64,000 nt of DNA from Lentisphaeria bacterium (GTDB taxonomy: Bacteria > Verrucomicrobiota > Lentisphaeria > Oligosphaerales > Oligosphaeraceae): NCBI GenBank assembly GCA_016288215.1, contig JAEEYQ010000041.1, positions 100,805-164,804 of the forward strand. Direction: 5' to 3'. Positions 8,792-17,952 of the stretch are shown here, one piece after another (positions within the stretch are counted from its first letter, which is position 1; the number at the start of each line of letters is the position of its first letter). The notes beneath the pieces were generated by a model. The model ran no database searches and was not told the origin of the DNA. It saw only the letters and a program-made list of their open reading frames with translations. A program made the translations under genes and the position numbers.

Positions 8792-9472
8792 ATGAAAAAG
8801 CATGTGTACATCGTCAATGCGCACCCCGACGATCTGATCGCCGCGGCGGGACTGGCCTTCATTTTGATGAAGCGGCCTGAGTTTGCCCTTCATGTGGTGG
8901 ACTTTACGCGTGGAGAACGGGGGCTAGCCAGCCAGGGCGTCTCCATGAAGGACTGCGCCGCCATGCGGATGGTGGAGGAACACAACGCCTGCGGCATGCT
9001 TGGGGTCGAACCTATCTTCCTCAATGAAATAGACGGCGAAGCCTGTGCCCCACGGGAAACCTGCGAGGAGCTGGCGGAGCTGTTCCGCCGGAATCCGCCG
9101 TCCGTGGTGATCACCCACTGGCCGGTGGACCGTCACATCGACCATGTGATGTGCGGCGCGACGACCCTGAACGCCCTTCGTTTCGCCGCCATGGCTCCGG
9201 AGGTCTATTTCCATCATGAGACCCATCAGACGGTCGCCATGCCGTTCATGCACTATGCGGGCTTCGGCAAGCGCATCATGGACCTGAAATGCGAGCTCTG
9301 CCGCAAGTATGTGTGCCAGAGCGGAGAAGAGATGGCGGAGCGCAAGCTCTGCGAAGCCCGCTTTTTCGGCTGGAAGGCCGGCGCCCCCTATGCGGAGGGC
9401 TTCGGCTCCTATCGCGCCCCGCTGTCCGGACAGCACACCCTCTTCGATGAGCTGCCTCCCGTGACCGAATAA
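8792..9472 (+). CDS. PIG-L/LmbE-family deacetylase
   Basis: A 226-residue protein of the zinc-dependent PIG-L/LmbE family, which removes N-acetyl groups from GlcNAc-linked substrates. The metal motif AHPDD is at residues 10-14, and the later H-x-x-D-H set is seen in VDRHIDHVM. The ATG at 8792 is chosen because GAGGAG lies 6 nt upstream. An in-frame TTG at 8774 would place that site inside the gene. It is followed 30 bp later by a polysaccharide deacetylase-like gene. Two unrelated deacetylase folds side by side suggest de-N-acetylation of an amino sugar or conjugate. Confidence 0.85.
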   Translation: MKKHVYIVNAHPDDLIAAAGLAFILMKRPEFALHVVDFTRGERGLASQGVSMKDCAAMRMVEEHNACGMLGVEPIFLNEIDGEACAPRETCEELAELFRRNPPSVVITHWPVDRHIDHVMCGATTLNALRFAAMAPEVYFHHETHQTVAMPFMHYAGFGKRIMDLKCELCRKYVCQSGEEMAERKLCEARFFGWKAGAPYAEGFGSYRAPLSGQHTLFDELPPVTE

Positions 9473-9502
9473 CGAACCCCCTATTGGAAAGCCCCGACGA
9501 CC

Positions 9503-10828
9503 ATGACAACAGAAGTTCTCTTTGCCTTTGACACTGAAGATTTTACGACTCAACGTAACGCCGATGCGATTCTCGGTCTGGCCAATATGCTGATGGAGGA
9601 GGGGGTCACGGGGCATTTTGCCGTCGTGGGGCTGGTGGCGCAACAGCTGCTCGCGTGGAAACGGCAGGATGTCATCGCGGCGCTGGCCCCCCATGTCATC
9701 GGCTACCACACCTACAGCCACTCCGTCCATCCCGTGCTGGCGGAAATGTGCGACGTGGAGGACGTGAAAATCGCGGAGGAGCGGGCGACCCGCCAAGAGG
9801 AGCTGGGTCTGGAACTCATTCATAAAGCCTTCCCCGACAAGAAGATCCTGTTTGCGGTGCCGCCGGGCAACGACGTTTCCTATCCCGCCCTCTACTACTA
9901 TGCGGAGCAGGGCATCCCCTTCTATTTCGGCGGCTATATCCACGATGAGACCAACACCCTGCTGGACTACTGCGGCCTCACCCAAATCCCCTACACCATC
10001 AGCATGGAGGAGCTCTTCCTTTGGGAACCCCGCAAGGACTTGGACAAGGTCTTGGACAAGCTCAGCCGCTGCCGCCGCGTCATCATCTACCATCACCCCA
10101 ACATGTCCGTCAAGAAGGTCTTCTGGGACATGGCGAACTACAACGGGCGGAATATCCGCGAATTCGGCGACTGGATCGAGACGGAGGACCGGACCTTGGG
10201 GGAGACGATCACCTTCTGGGGGCAGTTCCGCCGCTTCATCCGCCGCCTGAAGGCCGACAGCCGCTTCACTCTCACGGACGCCCATGCCATCCTGAAGGCG
10301 AGGAACCACCATCTGCCGCCGCCCATCACCCAAGCGGACCTTCCCCCTTTGGCCAACGAGCTGAACGCCGCCCTGGCCCCCACCCGCCGCGGTCCCTATT
10401 GCATCGCGGACATCTTCTACGCGCTGACGGAATTCCTGCGCGGCGGCGAAGTCTATAAACCAGGTCTGGTCAAGGGGTTCCTCGCCGAACCTCATGGTAT
10501 CCGAGAGGAGGTCACGCTGACTCGGGCGGACATCGTGCAGGCCGCCCAATCCATCACCACAGGGGAGTACATCCCCGAAACTCTTTGGGTCGGCGGCACC
10601 GCCGTGGGCCCTGCGGACTTCCTCCACGCCATGCTCCAGACCCTGCTTTCCGACCAGCCGGCCGTTTCTGTCACGCCACGGCCCCAGCGGGTGGACATCC
10701 GCCACCTGCAGGAGCTCTGCACCCTCGCCATGAAAGGAACGTGGATCTTCTCTCCGGACTTTCAGGACACCTACATCACCTCCCGCCTGCGGCTGCAGGA
10801 CTGGACGTTGCGCTCCTACGACTTCTGA
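9503..10828 (+). CDS. Polysaccharide deacetylase-like protein (NodB fold) with C-terminal extension
   Basis: A 441-residue protein. The first half carries the NodB-type carbohydrate esterase signature: AFDTED (residues 8-13, catalytic base and metal aspartates) and the metal motif GYHTYSH (67-73). The last 200 residues (from about 240) are not part of the deacetylase domain and are not recognised; they include a stretch on Leu/Ala-rich helices. There is no signal peptide, so it may act on a cytoplasmic or activated substrate. It is the last gene of the plus-strand run begun at 4820 and is followed by a large hairpin at 10899. Confidence 0.75.
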   Translation: MTTEVLFAFDTEDFTTQRNADAILGLANMLMEEGVTGHFAVVGLVAQQLLAWKRQDVIAALAPHVIGYHTYSHSVHPVLAEMCDVEDVKIAEERATRQEELGLELIHKAFPDKKILFAVPPGNDVSYPALYYYAEQGIPFYFGGYIHDETNTLLDYCGLTQIPYTISMEELFLWEPRKDLDKVLDKLSRCRRVIIYHHPNMSVKKVFWDMANYNGRNIREFGDWIETEDRTLGETITFWGQFRRFIRRLKADSRFTLTDAHAILKARNHHLPPPITQADLPPLANELNAALAPTRRGPYCIADIFYALTEFLRGGEVYKPGLVKGFLAEPHGIREEVTLTRADIVQAAQSITTGEYIPETLWVGGTAVGPADFLHAMLQTLLSDQPAVSVTPRPQRVDIRHLQELCTLAMKGTWIFSPDFQDTYITSRLRLQDWTLRSYDF

Positions 10829-10898
10829 ACGCCGCAGGGGGCGACATGGGGAGCCTCGACAGCGGCGACATGGGCCTTGGACAGGTGTGACAAAATGT

Positions 10899-10950
10899 CC
10901 CATGTGTGACAGGACTTTCGGGTAAGCTCCCGTTTTGTGTCACACATGGG
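10899..10950 (+). terminator. Nested hairpin downstream of the deacetylase gene
   Basis: A perfect 13-bp stem is formed by CCCATGTGTGACA (10899-10911) and TGTCACACATGGG (10938-10950). Its loop contains a second small stem, CGGG/CCCG, followed by TTTT, which is itself terminator-like. The outer stem has no T-run. Direct copies of GTGTGACA just upstream make the region repetitive. Confidence 0.55.
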
Positions 10951-10982
10951 CCAAAAATGCGCCAAGGGCCCCCTTCGAGACA

Positions 10983-11022
10983 AAATTTATAATATATTGA
11001 TATTCAATAAGTTATAAAATTT
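10983..11022. promoter_or_regulatory. AT-rich E-palindrome, copy 2, upstream of dnaK
   Basis: The arms AAATTTATAATATATTGA and TCAATAAGTTATAAAATTTT meet around TAT. It lies 28 bp upstream of the candidate dnaK promoter and 120 bp before the start codon. Together with the 10899 hairpin, it occupies most of the 313-bp gene-free gap here. Confidence 0.5.
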
Positions 11023-11044
11023 TATCTCCTTTTTCTTCGATGCC

Positions 11045-11072
11045 TTGAAAAGATGGCATGCTTTCTGCTAAT
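11045..11072 (+). promoter_or_regulatory. Candidate dnaK promoter
   Basis: TTGAAA (11045-11050) and GCTAAT (11067-11072) are 16 bp apart, 70 nt before the dnaK start. The -35 also reads CCTTGAAAA, close to a heat-shock sigma-32 -35 box, but no CCCCAT-type -10 is present. No CIRCE inverted repeat (TTAGCACTC/GAGTGCTAA) was found. Confidence 0.35.
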
Positions 11073-11141
11073 GATGTCTTCGTCTGTTGATGAAGCACGA
11101 AAGCAAATAAAGTAAATTGGAATAGAAAAGGAGAATGAATT

Positions 11142-13076
11142 ATGGGAAAGATTCTAGGCATTGATTTGGGCACGACCAATTCCTGCATGGCAGTTTTGGA
11201 AGGCGGGGAGCCCACTGTCATTCCGAATGCGGAAGGCAGCCGTACCACGCCGTCTGTGGTGGCATTCACGAAATCCGGAGAGCGTCTGGTGGGCGCGGTG
11301 GCCAAGCGTCAGGCCGTCACCAACCCGAAGCAGACCATTTTCTCCATTAAGCGGTTCATGGGACGCCGGTTCAGCGAAGTCCAGCGGGACATCAGCCTGG
11401 TTCCTTATGAAGTGGTGGAAGGCAAGAATGGCGACGCCTGCATCAAGATCGGTGACAAGATTTACACGCCGCCGGAAATCTCCGCCATTATTCTGCAGAA
11501 ACTGAAGACGGACGCGGAGGCCTATTTGGGCGAGAGCGTGACGGAAGCCGTCATCACGGTTCCGGCCTATTTCAACGACAGCCAGCGGCAGGCCACGAAA
11601 GACGCGGGCCGTATCGCCGGCTTGGACGTGAAGCGTATCATCAATGAGCCGACGGCCGCCTCTCTGGCCTATGGCCTGGACAAGAAGAAGGACGAGAAGA
11701 TCGCCGTCTACGACTTGGGTGGCGGCACCTTCGACATCTCCATTCTGGAGTTGGGCGAAGGCGTCTTCGAAGTGAAAGCCACCAACGGCGACACCCACCT
11801 GGGCGGCGATGACTTCGACGAAGCCGTCATCAACTGGCTTGTGGAGGACTTCAAGAAGGAGAACGGCATTGACCTGCGCAAGGACCAGGTGGCCCTGCAG
11901 CGGCTGAAGGAAGCCGCCGAAAAGGCGAAATGCGAGCTTTCCAGCAGCACGACCACGGAAATCAATCTGCCGTTCATCACGGCGGATCAGACCGGCCCGA
12001 AGCACCTGACCAAGACCTTGAGCCGTGCGCAGCTGGAGGCCATGACCGCCGACTTGGCGGCCCGCTCCGCTGAACCATGCCGTAACTGCCTGCGGGACGC
12101 GGACATGCGCGCCTCCGACATCGATGAGGTCATTTTGGTCGGCGGCATGACCCGGATGCCCCGCATTCCCGAACTGGCCAAAGAGATCTTCGGCAAGACC
12201 CCGAACAAGGGCGTGAACCCCGACGAAGTGGTCGCCATCGGCGCGGCCATCCAGGGTGGCGTGCTCGGCGGCGAAGTGAAGGACGTCCTTCTGCTGGATG
12301 TGACGCCGTTGTCCTTGGGCATCGAGACCATGGGCGGCGTGTTCACCCGCCTGATCGAGCGCAACACGACGATTCCGACCAAGAAGAGCGAAATCTTCAG
12401 CACGGCCAGCGACAACCAGCCCTCCGTGGACCTGCACGTCCTCCAGGGTGAGCGTGAGTTCGCCAACCAGAACAAGACCATCGGCCGCTTCAACTTGGAT
12501 GAGATTCCGCCGGCTCCCCGCGGCGTGCCGCAGATTGAGGTGACCTTCGACATTGATGCCAACGGCATCCTCAAGGTCTCCGCCAAGAACCTGGGCACCG
12601 GCAAGGAGCAGAAGATCACCATCACCGCCAATTCCGGCCTCAGCGAAGACCAGATCAAGGAGATGGTCAACGACGCGAAGGCCCATGCGGAGGAGGACAA
12701 GAAGCGCCGTGAGGCCGTCGACACCAAGAACCGCGCGGACTCCATGGTCTATCAGACCGAAAAGCAGCTGAAGGACATGGGGGACAAGATGCCGGAGAAC
12801 ATCAAGAAGGAGATTGAGGACAAGGTTTCCGCTCTGAAGGATGCGATTTCCTCCGACAACACGGACCGCATGAACGACGCGATGAAGGACTTGGAGAGCA
12901 AGCTCCACGCCTTCGCCGAAGACCTCTACCGCAACGCCCAGCAGCAGGGCGCCGCTGGCAACCCGGGCGCGGGCGGCTTCAATCCGCAGGACGCCGCCGG
13001 CAACGCGGGCCAGCAGGGCGGTCGCAAGAAGGGCGGCGACGATGATGTGATCGACGCCGATTTCACTGAAAAATAA
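11142..13076 (+). CDS. dnaK: Chaperone DnaK (Hsp70)
   Basis: A 644-residue Hsp70. The N-terminal ATPase domain begins with [19 protein letters not shown] and contains the second phosphate motif [13 protein letters not shown] and the adenosine motif [10 protein letters not shown]. The substrate-binding domain follows from about residue 385 ([17 protein letters not shown]). A Gly/Gln/Asn-rich linker then leads to the conserved C-terminal DDDVIDADF tail that docks co-chaperones. AAAGGAGA precedes the ATG. It acts in the cytoplasm with DnaJ and GrpE, neither of which is adjacent. Instead groES and groEL follow on the same strand, so both main chaperone systems may be co-regulated here. Confidence 0.98.
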   Translation: MGKILGIDLGTTNSCMAVLEGGEPTVIPNAEGSRTTPSVVAFTKSGERLVGAVAKRQAVTNPKQTIFSIKRFMGRRFSEVQRDISLVPYEVVEGKNGDACIKIGDKIYTPPEISAIILQKLKTDAEAYLGESVTEAVITVPAYFNDSQRQATKDAGRIAGLDVKRIINEPTAASLAYGLDKKKDEKIAVYDLGGGTFDISILELGEGVFEVKATNGDTHLGGDDFDEAVINWLVEDFKKENGIDLRKDQVALQRLKEAAEKAKCELSSSTTTEINLPFITADQTGPKHLTKTLSRAQLEAMTADLAARSAEPCRNCLRDADMRASDIDEVILVGGMTRMPRIPELAKEIFGKTPNKGVNPDEVVAIGAAIQGGVLGGEVKDVLLLDVTPLSLGIETMGGVFTRLIERNTTIPTKKSEIFSTASDNQPSVDLHVLQGEREFANQNKTIGRFNLDEIPPAPRGVPQIEVTFDIDANGILKVSAKNLGTGKEQKITITANSGLSEDQIKEMVNDAKAHAEEDKKRREAVDTKNRADSMVYQTEKQLKDMGDKMPENIKKEIEDKVSALKDAISSDNTDRMNDAMKDLESKLHAFAEDLYRNAQQQGAAGNPGAGGFNPQDAAGNAGQQGGRKKGGDDDVIDADFTEK

Positions 13077-13088
13077 GCCATGAAGGCG

Positions 13089-13117
13089 CCAGGCCATCCT
13101 GTTGAGGGGTGGTCTGG
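13089..13117 (+). other. Intergenic stem-loop between dnaK and groES
   Basis: CCAGGCCATCC (13089-13099) pairs throughout with GGGTGGTCTGG (13107-13117), two pairs being G-T wobbles, around a 7-nt loop. No T-run follows. A smaller CGGGA/TCCCG stem with TTTT lies at about 13142-13160. These may attenuate or process the dnaK message before groES. Confidence 0.5.
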
Positions 13118-13182
13118 AGAACAAGAAGGTATCGGGAACTGTCCCGTTTTAGGTAAATAACATAACATCAAGGAGATTGAGA

Positions 13183-13473
13183 ATGAACATCAAACCGTTG
13201 GGTGACCGTGTGTTGGTTCAGGCCAGAGAGCAGGAGGAGCAGATCAAGGGCGGTATCTATATTCCGGACAGCGCCAAAGAGAAGCCCCAGGAAGCCGTGG
13301 TCATCGCCGTTGGCCCTGGAAAGCTTGACGACGACGGCAAGCGCATCGCCATGGACGTGAAGGTGGGCGATGTGGTGCTGACCTCCAAATACGGCGGCAC
13401 GGAAATCAAAGTCGACGACAAGGAATACAAGATCCTGAATGCCAGCGACATCCTGGCCATTGTGGAGAAATAA
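13183..13473 (+). CDS. groES: Co-chaperonin GroES
   Basis: A 96-residue Hsp10, the lid of the GroEL chamber. It has the family opening [11 protein letters not shown], the mobile-loop region [17 protein letters not shown] that contacts GroEL, and the closing [14 protein letters not shown]. The ATG at 13183 is preceded by AAGGAG (13170-13175). An in-frame TTG at 13177 would overlap that ribosome site and is rejected. Length is normal for the family. groEL begins 36 bp downstream, and the pair is almost certainly one transcript. Confidence 0.97.
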   Translation: MNIKPLGDRVLVQAREQEEQIKGGIYIPDSAKEKPQEAVVIAVGPGKLDDDGKRIAMDVKVGDVVLTSKYGGTEIKVDDKEYKILNASDILAIVEK

Positions 13474-13509
13474 TCCAAAGGAAAAATAGGAAAGATAGGA
13501 GAGATTACC

Positions 13510-15150
13510 ATGGCTGCAAAACAGATTCAATACGATACGAAGGGGCGTCAGGCCCTGCTGAATGGCGTTGCCGCTTTGAGCAAGGCCGTGAAGACCACGC
13601 TGGGCCCCAAAGGCCGCAATGTGATCATCGACAAGAAGTTCGGCTCCCCGCAGGTCACCAAGGACGGCGTGACCGTCGCGAAGGAAATCGAGCTGCCCAA
13701 CCCCTTTGAGAACATGGGCGCCCAGATGGTCCGTGAAGTCGCCAGCAAGACCAACGACAAGGCCGGCGACGGCACCACCACCGCCACCGTTCTGGCCGAG
13801 GCGATTTTCCGTGAAGGTCTGCGCAATGTGACCGCCGGCGCCAACCCCATGGGCCTGAAGCGCGGCATTGACCTGGCCGTCAACGCCATCGTCGACGAGC
13901 TGGCCGCCCAGTCCGTCAAGGTGGACAGCACCGCCCAGATCAAGCAGGTCGCCACCATCTCCGCCAACGCGGACGCCACCATCGGCGGCATCATCGCCGA
14001 CGCCATGGACAAGGTGGGCAAAGACGGCACCATCACCGTCGAAGAGGCCAAGACCATCGAGACCACGTTGGACGTTGTGGAAGGCATGCAGTTCGACAAG
14101 GGCTATCTGTCCCCCTACTTCTCCACCAACGCGGAGAACATGGAATGCGTTCTTGAGGACGCCTATGTGCTGATCCACGAGAAGAAGATCAGCAGCATGC
14201 AGGATCTGCTGCCCGTGCTGCAGTTGGTTGCCAAACAGGGCAAGCCCTTGCTCATCATTGCAGAAGATGTTGATGGTGAAGCACTTGCGACGTTGGTTGT
14301 CAACAAGCTGCGGGGCACGCTGAATGTTTGCGCCGTGAAGGCCCCTGGCTTCGGCGACCGCCGCAAGGCCATGCTGGAAGACATCGCCATCCTGACTGGC
14401 GGCGTCTGCATCACGGAAGACCTGGGCATCAAGCTGGAGAACGTGAAGGCCGATCAGCTGGGCCGCGCCAAGCGCATCACCGTTGACAAGGAAAAGACCA
14501 CAATCGTGGAAGGCGCTGGCGAAAGCAGCAAGATCGCCGGCCGCGTCAACCTGATTCGCCATCAGATTGAGGAGACCACCTCCGACTACGACCGCGAGAA
14601 GCTGCAGGAACGTCTGGCCAAGCTGGCCGGCGGTGTTGCCGTCATCAAAGTCGGTGCCGCCACCGAGACGGAAATGAAGGAGAAGAAGGACCGCGTTGAC
14701 GATGCGCTGCACGCCACCCGCGCCGCTGTGGAAGAGGGCATTGTCCCTGGCGGTGGTGTCGCTCTGGTTCGTGCCGCTGAAAAGGCCGCCGCGAAGCTGA
14801 ACTGCACGGGCGACGAGGCCACGGGCGCCGCCATCATCATGCGCGCCATCGAAGAGCCCATGCGTCAGATCGCGACCAACGCCGGCGTGGAAGGCTCCAT
14901 CGTCGTGATGAAGGTCAAGGAGATGAAGGGCGGCATGGGATTCGATGCTGCCAAGAACGAATACGTTGACATGCTGAAGTCCGGCATCATCGACCCGAGC
15001 AAGGTTGTCCGCTGCGCTCTGCAGAACGCCTCCTCCGTGGCCGGCATGCTGCTGACCACCGAATGCATGATCACCGATCTGCCTGAGGAGAAGAAGGATG
15101 CTCCCGCTCCCGGCGCCGGCATGGACGGCGGCATGGGCGGCATGATGTAA
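13510..15150 (+). CDS. groEL: Chaperonin GroEL (Hsp60)
   Basis: A 546-residue chaperonin that folds proteins inside a double-ring chamber using ATP. Typical features are visible: [18 protein letters not shown] near residue 32, the ATP-site motif [15 protein letters not shown] near 86, and a Gly-Met-rich C-terminus ending GGMGGMM. A ribosome site (GGAGAG) precedes the ATG. It forms a pair with groES, and transcription should stop at the strong hairpin at 15183. Codon use is strongly biased to C/G-ending codons, as expected for a highly expressed gene. Confidence 0.98.
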   Translation: MAAKQIQYDTKGRQALLNGVAALSKAVKTTLGPKGRNVIIDKKFGSPQVTKDGVTVAKEIELPNPFENMGAQMVREVASKTNDKAGDGTTTATVLAEAIFREGLRNVTAGANPMGLKRGIDLAVNAIVDELAAQSVKVDSTAQIKQVATISANADATIGGIIADAMDKVGKDGTITVEEAKTIETTLDVVEGMQFDKGYLSPYFSTNAENMECVLEDAYVLIHEKKISSMQDLLPVLQLVAKQGKPLLIIAEDVDGEALATLVVNKLRGTLNVCAVKAPGFGDRRKAMLEDIAILTGGVCITEDLGIKLENVKADQLGRAKRITVDKEKTTIVEGAGESSKIAGRVNLIRHQIEETTSDYDREKLQERLAKLAGGVAVIKVGAATETEMKEKKDRVDDALHATRAAVEEGIVPGGGVALVRAAEKAAAKLNCTGDEATGAAIIMRAIEEPMRQIATNAGVEGSIVVMKVKEMKGGMGFDAAKNEYVDMLKSGIIDPSKVVRCALQNASSVAGMLLTTECMITDLPEEKKDAPAPGAGMDGGMGGMM

Positions 15151-15182
15151 TCCATTCCGCCTCATAGCGTTATCCATTCAAA

Positions 15183-15224
15183 GGGCCGTCGTTGCGAAGA
15201 CCAATCGTGACGGCGGCCCTTTTT
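15183..15224 (+). terminator. Rho-independent terminator after groEL
   Basis: GGGCCGTCGTTGC (15183-15195) pairs over 13 positions, with three wobbles, with GTGACGGCGGCCC (15207-15219), around an 11-nt loop. It is followed directly by TTTTT. This is the clearest classical terminator on the plus strand of the window. Confidence 0.9.
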
Positions 15225-15414
15225 CGTGTGGTGGAGACTCTTCATGTCCCGCGGCGACCCGGTCCCGCGGTGCCTTCCGTTCTTTCGCCACCGTGTTCCG
15301 CGTTTGAGCAGTCAATCCTTTCGCTTGATTCCGTGGCATATGGCTCTATAGTAATCTTCATGACATCCGGCGGAATGACGCCGTCACACCATGAACCCCA
15401 AAAGGAGACGCCTG

Positions 15415-16338
15415 ATGAATTGTTTCACCCCTTTGTCCCTGCTGTCCTGCCTGCTGCTGTCTGCGGCGGCGGGGCCGGTGGTCACTTTCGCGGATCCCTT
15501 CATCTTGCTTCATGAAGGCACCTATTATGCTTATGGAACCCATGCGGACCATGGAATCGCCTGCGCCGTCTCCACAGACCTGATGCAGTGGCGCATGGCG
15601 GGAAACGCATCGGAGGGGCTGGCCCTTCACATGAACGACGCCTATGGTGAAAAATGGTTCTGGGCCCCCGAAGTCTATCGTCACAAAGGGAAATTCTATA
15701 TGCTCTACACGGGAGACGTCCATGCCTGCATCGCGGTGTCGGACAGCCCGCTGGGGCCCTTCGTCCAACAGGAGAAACGTCCTTACTTCCTGGACGAGAC
15801 CACGTTAGACAACACACTCTGCTTTGATGCGGAGGGCACGCCCTATATGTTCTACGTGCGCACCAACGACGGCAACAACATCTGGAGCGTCCAGCTGACG
15901 GATGACCTGCTTGCCGCCAAGGAGGAGACCATGCGATACTGTCTGCGGGCGGACAAGCCGTGGGAACGGGTCAGGGCCAAGGTGGTGGAGGGGCCCTTTG
16001 TGTTGCGGTGCAATGACAAATACCTTCTGACCTATTCGGCCAATGACTACCAGTCCCCGATGTACGGCGTCGGATTCGCCACAAGTAATTCTCTTGGAGG
16101 GCTTTGGAAAAAACATGACAAGAACCCGGTGCTGCAGAGGCGCAACGGGCTGGTGGGATTGGGGCATCACTCCTTCTTCCGAGACCGCGACGGACGGCTT
16201 CGCATTGTCTTCCATGCCCACGCCAGCGAACAGGCCGTTCACCCACGATTCATGGTCATCAGCGAGGCTTTCCTTTCTTCGGACGGCGTGCTGTCCATTT
16301 CCGACGATTTTCTCATCCCCCAACTGGCGACGGAATGA
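15415..16338 (+). CDS. Secreted GH43-like glycosidase (five-bladed propeller)
   Basis: A 307-residue exported protein with a signal peptide (NCFTPLSLLSCLLLSAAAG). The GH43 layout is visible: D27 in FADPFIL (general base), D132 or D138 in LDNTLCFD (pKa modulator) and E192 in VVEGPFVL (general acid). Such enzymes act mainly on arabinose- or xylose-containing chains, and some act on galactans. The ATG at 15415 has AAAGGAGA upstream. The in-frame ATG at 15391 would put charged residues before the signal peptide and has no site. It stands alone between the groEL terminator and an E-palindrome. Confidence 0.8.
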   Translation: MNCFTPLSLLSCLLLSAAAGPVVTFADPFILLHEGTYYAYGTHADHGIACAVSTDLMQWRMAGNASEGLALHMNDAYGEKWFWAPEVYRHKGKFYMLYTGDVHACIAVSDSPLGPFVQQEKRPYFLDETTLDNTLCFDAEGTPYMFYVRTNDGNNIWSVQLTDDLLAAKEETMRYCLRADKPWERVRAKVVEGPFVLRCNDKYLLTYSANDYQSPMYGVGFATSNSLGGLWKKHDKNPVLQRRNGLVGLGHHSFFRDRDGRLRIVFHAHASEQAVHPRFMVISEAFLSSDGVLSISDDFLIPQLATE

Positions 16339-16341
16339 GGA

Positions 16342-16382
16342 AAATTTCATAACATATTGATTGCCAATATGTTACGAAATTT
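16342..16382. promoter_or_regulatory. AT-rich E-palindrome, copy 3 (best copy)
   Basis: AAATTTCATAACATATTG (16342-16359) mirrors CAATATGTTACGAAATTT (16365-16382) at 17 of 18 positions, around a 5-nt spacer. It begins 4 nt after the GH43 stop and lies upstream of the aminotransferase operon. Confidence 0.6.
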
Positions 16383-16394
16383 CTGGCTGACCGG

Positions 16395-16412
16395 ACGCGG
16401 GACATGGGACGC
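16395..16412 (-). repeat. GTCCCATGTCCCGCGT dispersed repeat, copy 1
   Basis: The complement of ACGCGGGACATGGGACGC is identical over 18 nt to 31983-32000 and over 16 nt to 32920-32935. All three copies are intergenic. The rest of the gap up to 16634 is AT-rich and shows no gene. Confidence 0.5.
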
Positions 16413-16634
16413 AAGGCGATTTGCTCTGCCATTGGCGGCCGGTTTCCACTCATTCCATGAGAATGCGAAAAAAAGCCGACATTGTGATTGGCAAAACCGC
16501 ATTTATGTATTAAGTTCTTTCTAATTATAAATTTTCTTTTTTTCAAACGGGATTGGTCTGTTTTCCATGGCAGACGCGGTCCCCATCACCCAAACGGCGC
16601 CCTGCGCCAAGCATCACAAGCAAGGAGTCATGGT

Positions 16635-17939
16635 ATGGCAACAGCAGCAAAGAAACAGAAACTTGCAATTGACGGCGGCAAGAAGGTCATCAACGAAGCA
16701 TTTCCGGCATGGCCGCAGTTCAACCCCAAAACCGACAAAGCCGTGCTCGACATCCTGCACTCCGGCAAGGTGAACTACTGGACCGGCCAGGCGGCAGGCG
16801 AGGATCCCCACTTTTCAATCGGCATGAAGTTTGAGAGAGAGTGGGCGAAGTGGCTGGGCGTCAAGAACGCCATCAGCGTCTCCAACGGCACGGCCGCCCT
16901 GCATGTCGCCCTTTCCTCTTTGGGCGTCGGCCCTGGCGACGAGGTCATCTGCACCTCCTACAGCTTCATTGCCTCCAGCTTCTGCGCCCTGCAGGCTGGT
17001 GCGCTGCCCGTCTTTGTGGATGTCAGCACCGACCATCTGCTCGACCCCGCCAAGATTGAGGCGGCCATCACCGAGCGGACCAAGGCCATCGTCGTCGTCC
17101 ACCTGTACGGCATGGTTGCGGACATGGATCCCATCATGGCCATTGCGAAGAAGTACAACCTGTACGTGGTCGAAGACTGCGCGCAGTGCTTCGGCGGCGT
17201 CTACAAAGGCAAGAAGGCCGGCACCATCGGCAACGTCGGCTGCTTCAGCTTCTGCCAGAGCAAGCACTTCACCACCGGCGGCGAAGGCGGCATGGTCTGC
17301 ACGAACGACGATGATCTCGCCTGGGAGTGCCGCTCCTTCCGCGACCACGGCTATGATGTGCGCGCCAAACTCAACCTGCTCACCATGGAAGGCAAGCAGC
17401 TCTACATCCATCGCCGCGTCGGCTTCAACTTCCGCATGACGGAAATCCAGAGCGCCATCGGTCTGGGCGAGCTGGAGCGCTTCGACAGCTGGAACCTGCC
17501 GCAGCGCAAGAAACTGGGCAAGATGCTCATCAAGGGTCTTGCCAAGCATCCGCTTGTGAAGTATGCTCCGGTTGACACCAAGGATCGTCAGAATTGCTTC
17601 TGGCTGGTTCCCTTCGTGCTGGACACCGACAAGCTGAAGGTCTCCTGCCAGCAGTTCATCGCCGCCGTCCAGGCGGAAGGCGCCGCCGCCTACAGCGTGC
17701 TGTGGCCTGAAATGTACAAGGAAGAGGCCTTCACGGCCCGCAAGGGCTTCGGCGTGGTCGGCTATCCCTTCAACGACCCGCGCTCCCGCAACATCGACTA
17801 CACCAAGTGCAACTGCGAAATGGCCCATTGGCTCACCGACCGCACCATCAGCTTCTGGACGCATCCGACCTACGAGGAGAAGCACATCCAGGCTGACATC
17901 GATGCGTTCAACAAGGTTGCCGATGCCTATATGAAATAA
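16635..17939 (+). CDS. DegT/DnrJ/EryC1/StrS-family aminotransferase
   Basis: A 434-residue PLP enzyme of the sugar-aminotransferase family, which transfers an amino group to keto-sugars or keto-inositols. The cofactor lysine is K210 in CFSFCQSKHFTTGGEGG. Upstream are the substrate/PLP motifs SVSNGTAALHVAL (81-93) and VVEDCAQCFGG (178-188). The ATG at 16635 follows AAGGAG by 7 nt; the longer frame to 16488 has no site and codes for unlikely sequence. An oxidoreductase starts 14 bp later. That pairing resembles oxidation of a hydroxyl to a ketone followed by transamination, as in amino-sugar or aminocyclitol pathways. Confidence 0.88.
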   Translation: MATAAKKQKLAIDGGKKVINEAFPAWPQFNPKTDKAVLDILHSGKVNYWTGQAAGEDPHFSIGMKFEREWAKWLGVKNAISVSNGTAALHVALSSLGVGPGDEVICTSYSFIASSFCALQAGALPVFVDVSTDHLLDPAKIEAAITERTKAIVVVHLYGMVADMDPIMAIAKKYNLYVVEDCAQCFGGVYKGKKAGTIGNVGCFSFCQSKHFTTGGEGGMVCTNDDDLAWECRSFRDHGYDVRAKLNLLTMEGKQLYIHRRVGFNFRMTEIQSAIGLGELERFDSWNLPQRKKLGKMLIKGLAKHPLVKYAPVDTKDRQNCFWLVPFVLDTDKLKVSCQQFIAAVQAEGAAAYSVLWPEMYKEEAFTARKGFGVVGYPFNDPRSRNIDYTKCNCEMAHWLTDRTISFWTHPTYEEKHIQADIDAFNKVADAYMK

Positions 17940-17952
17940 GGGGACGGAACCC

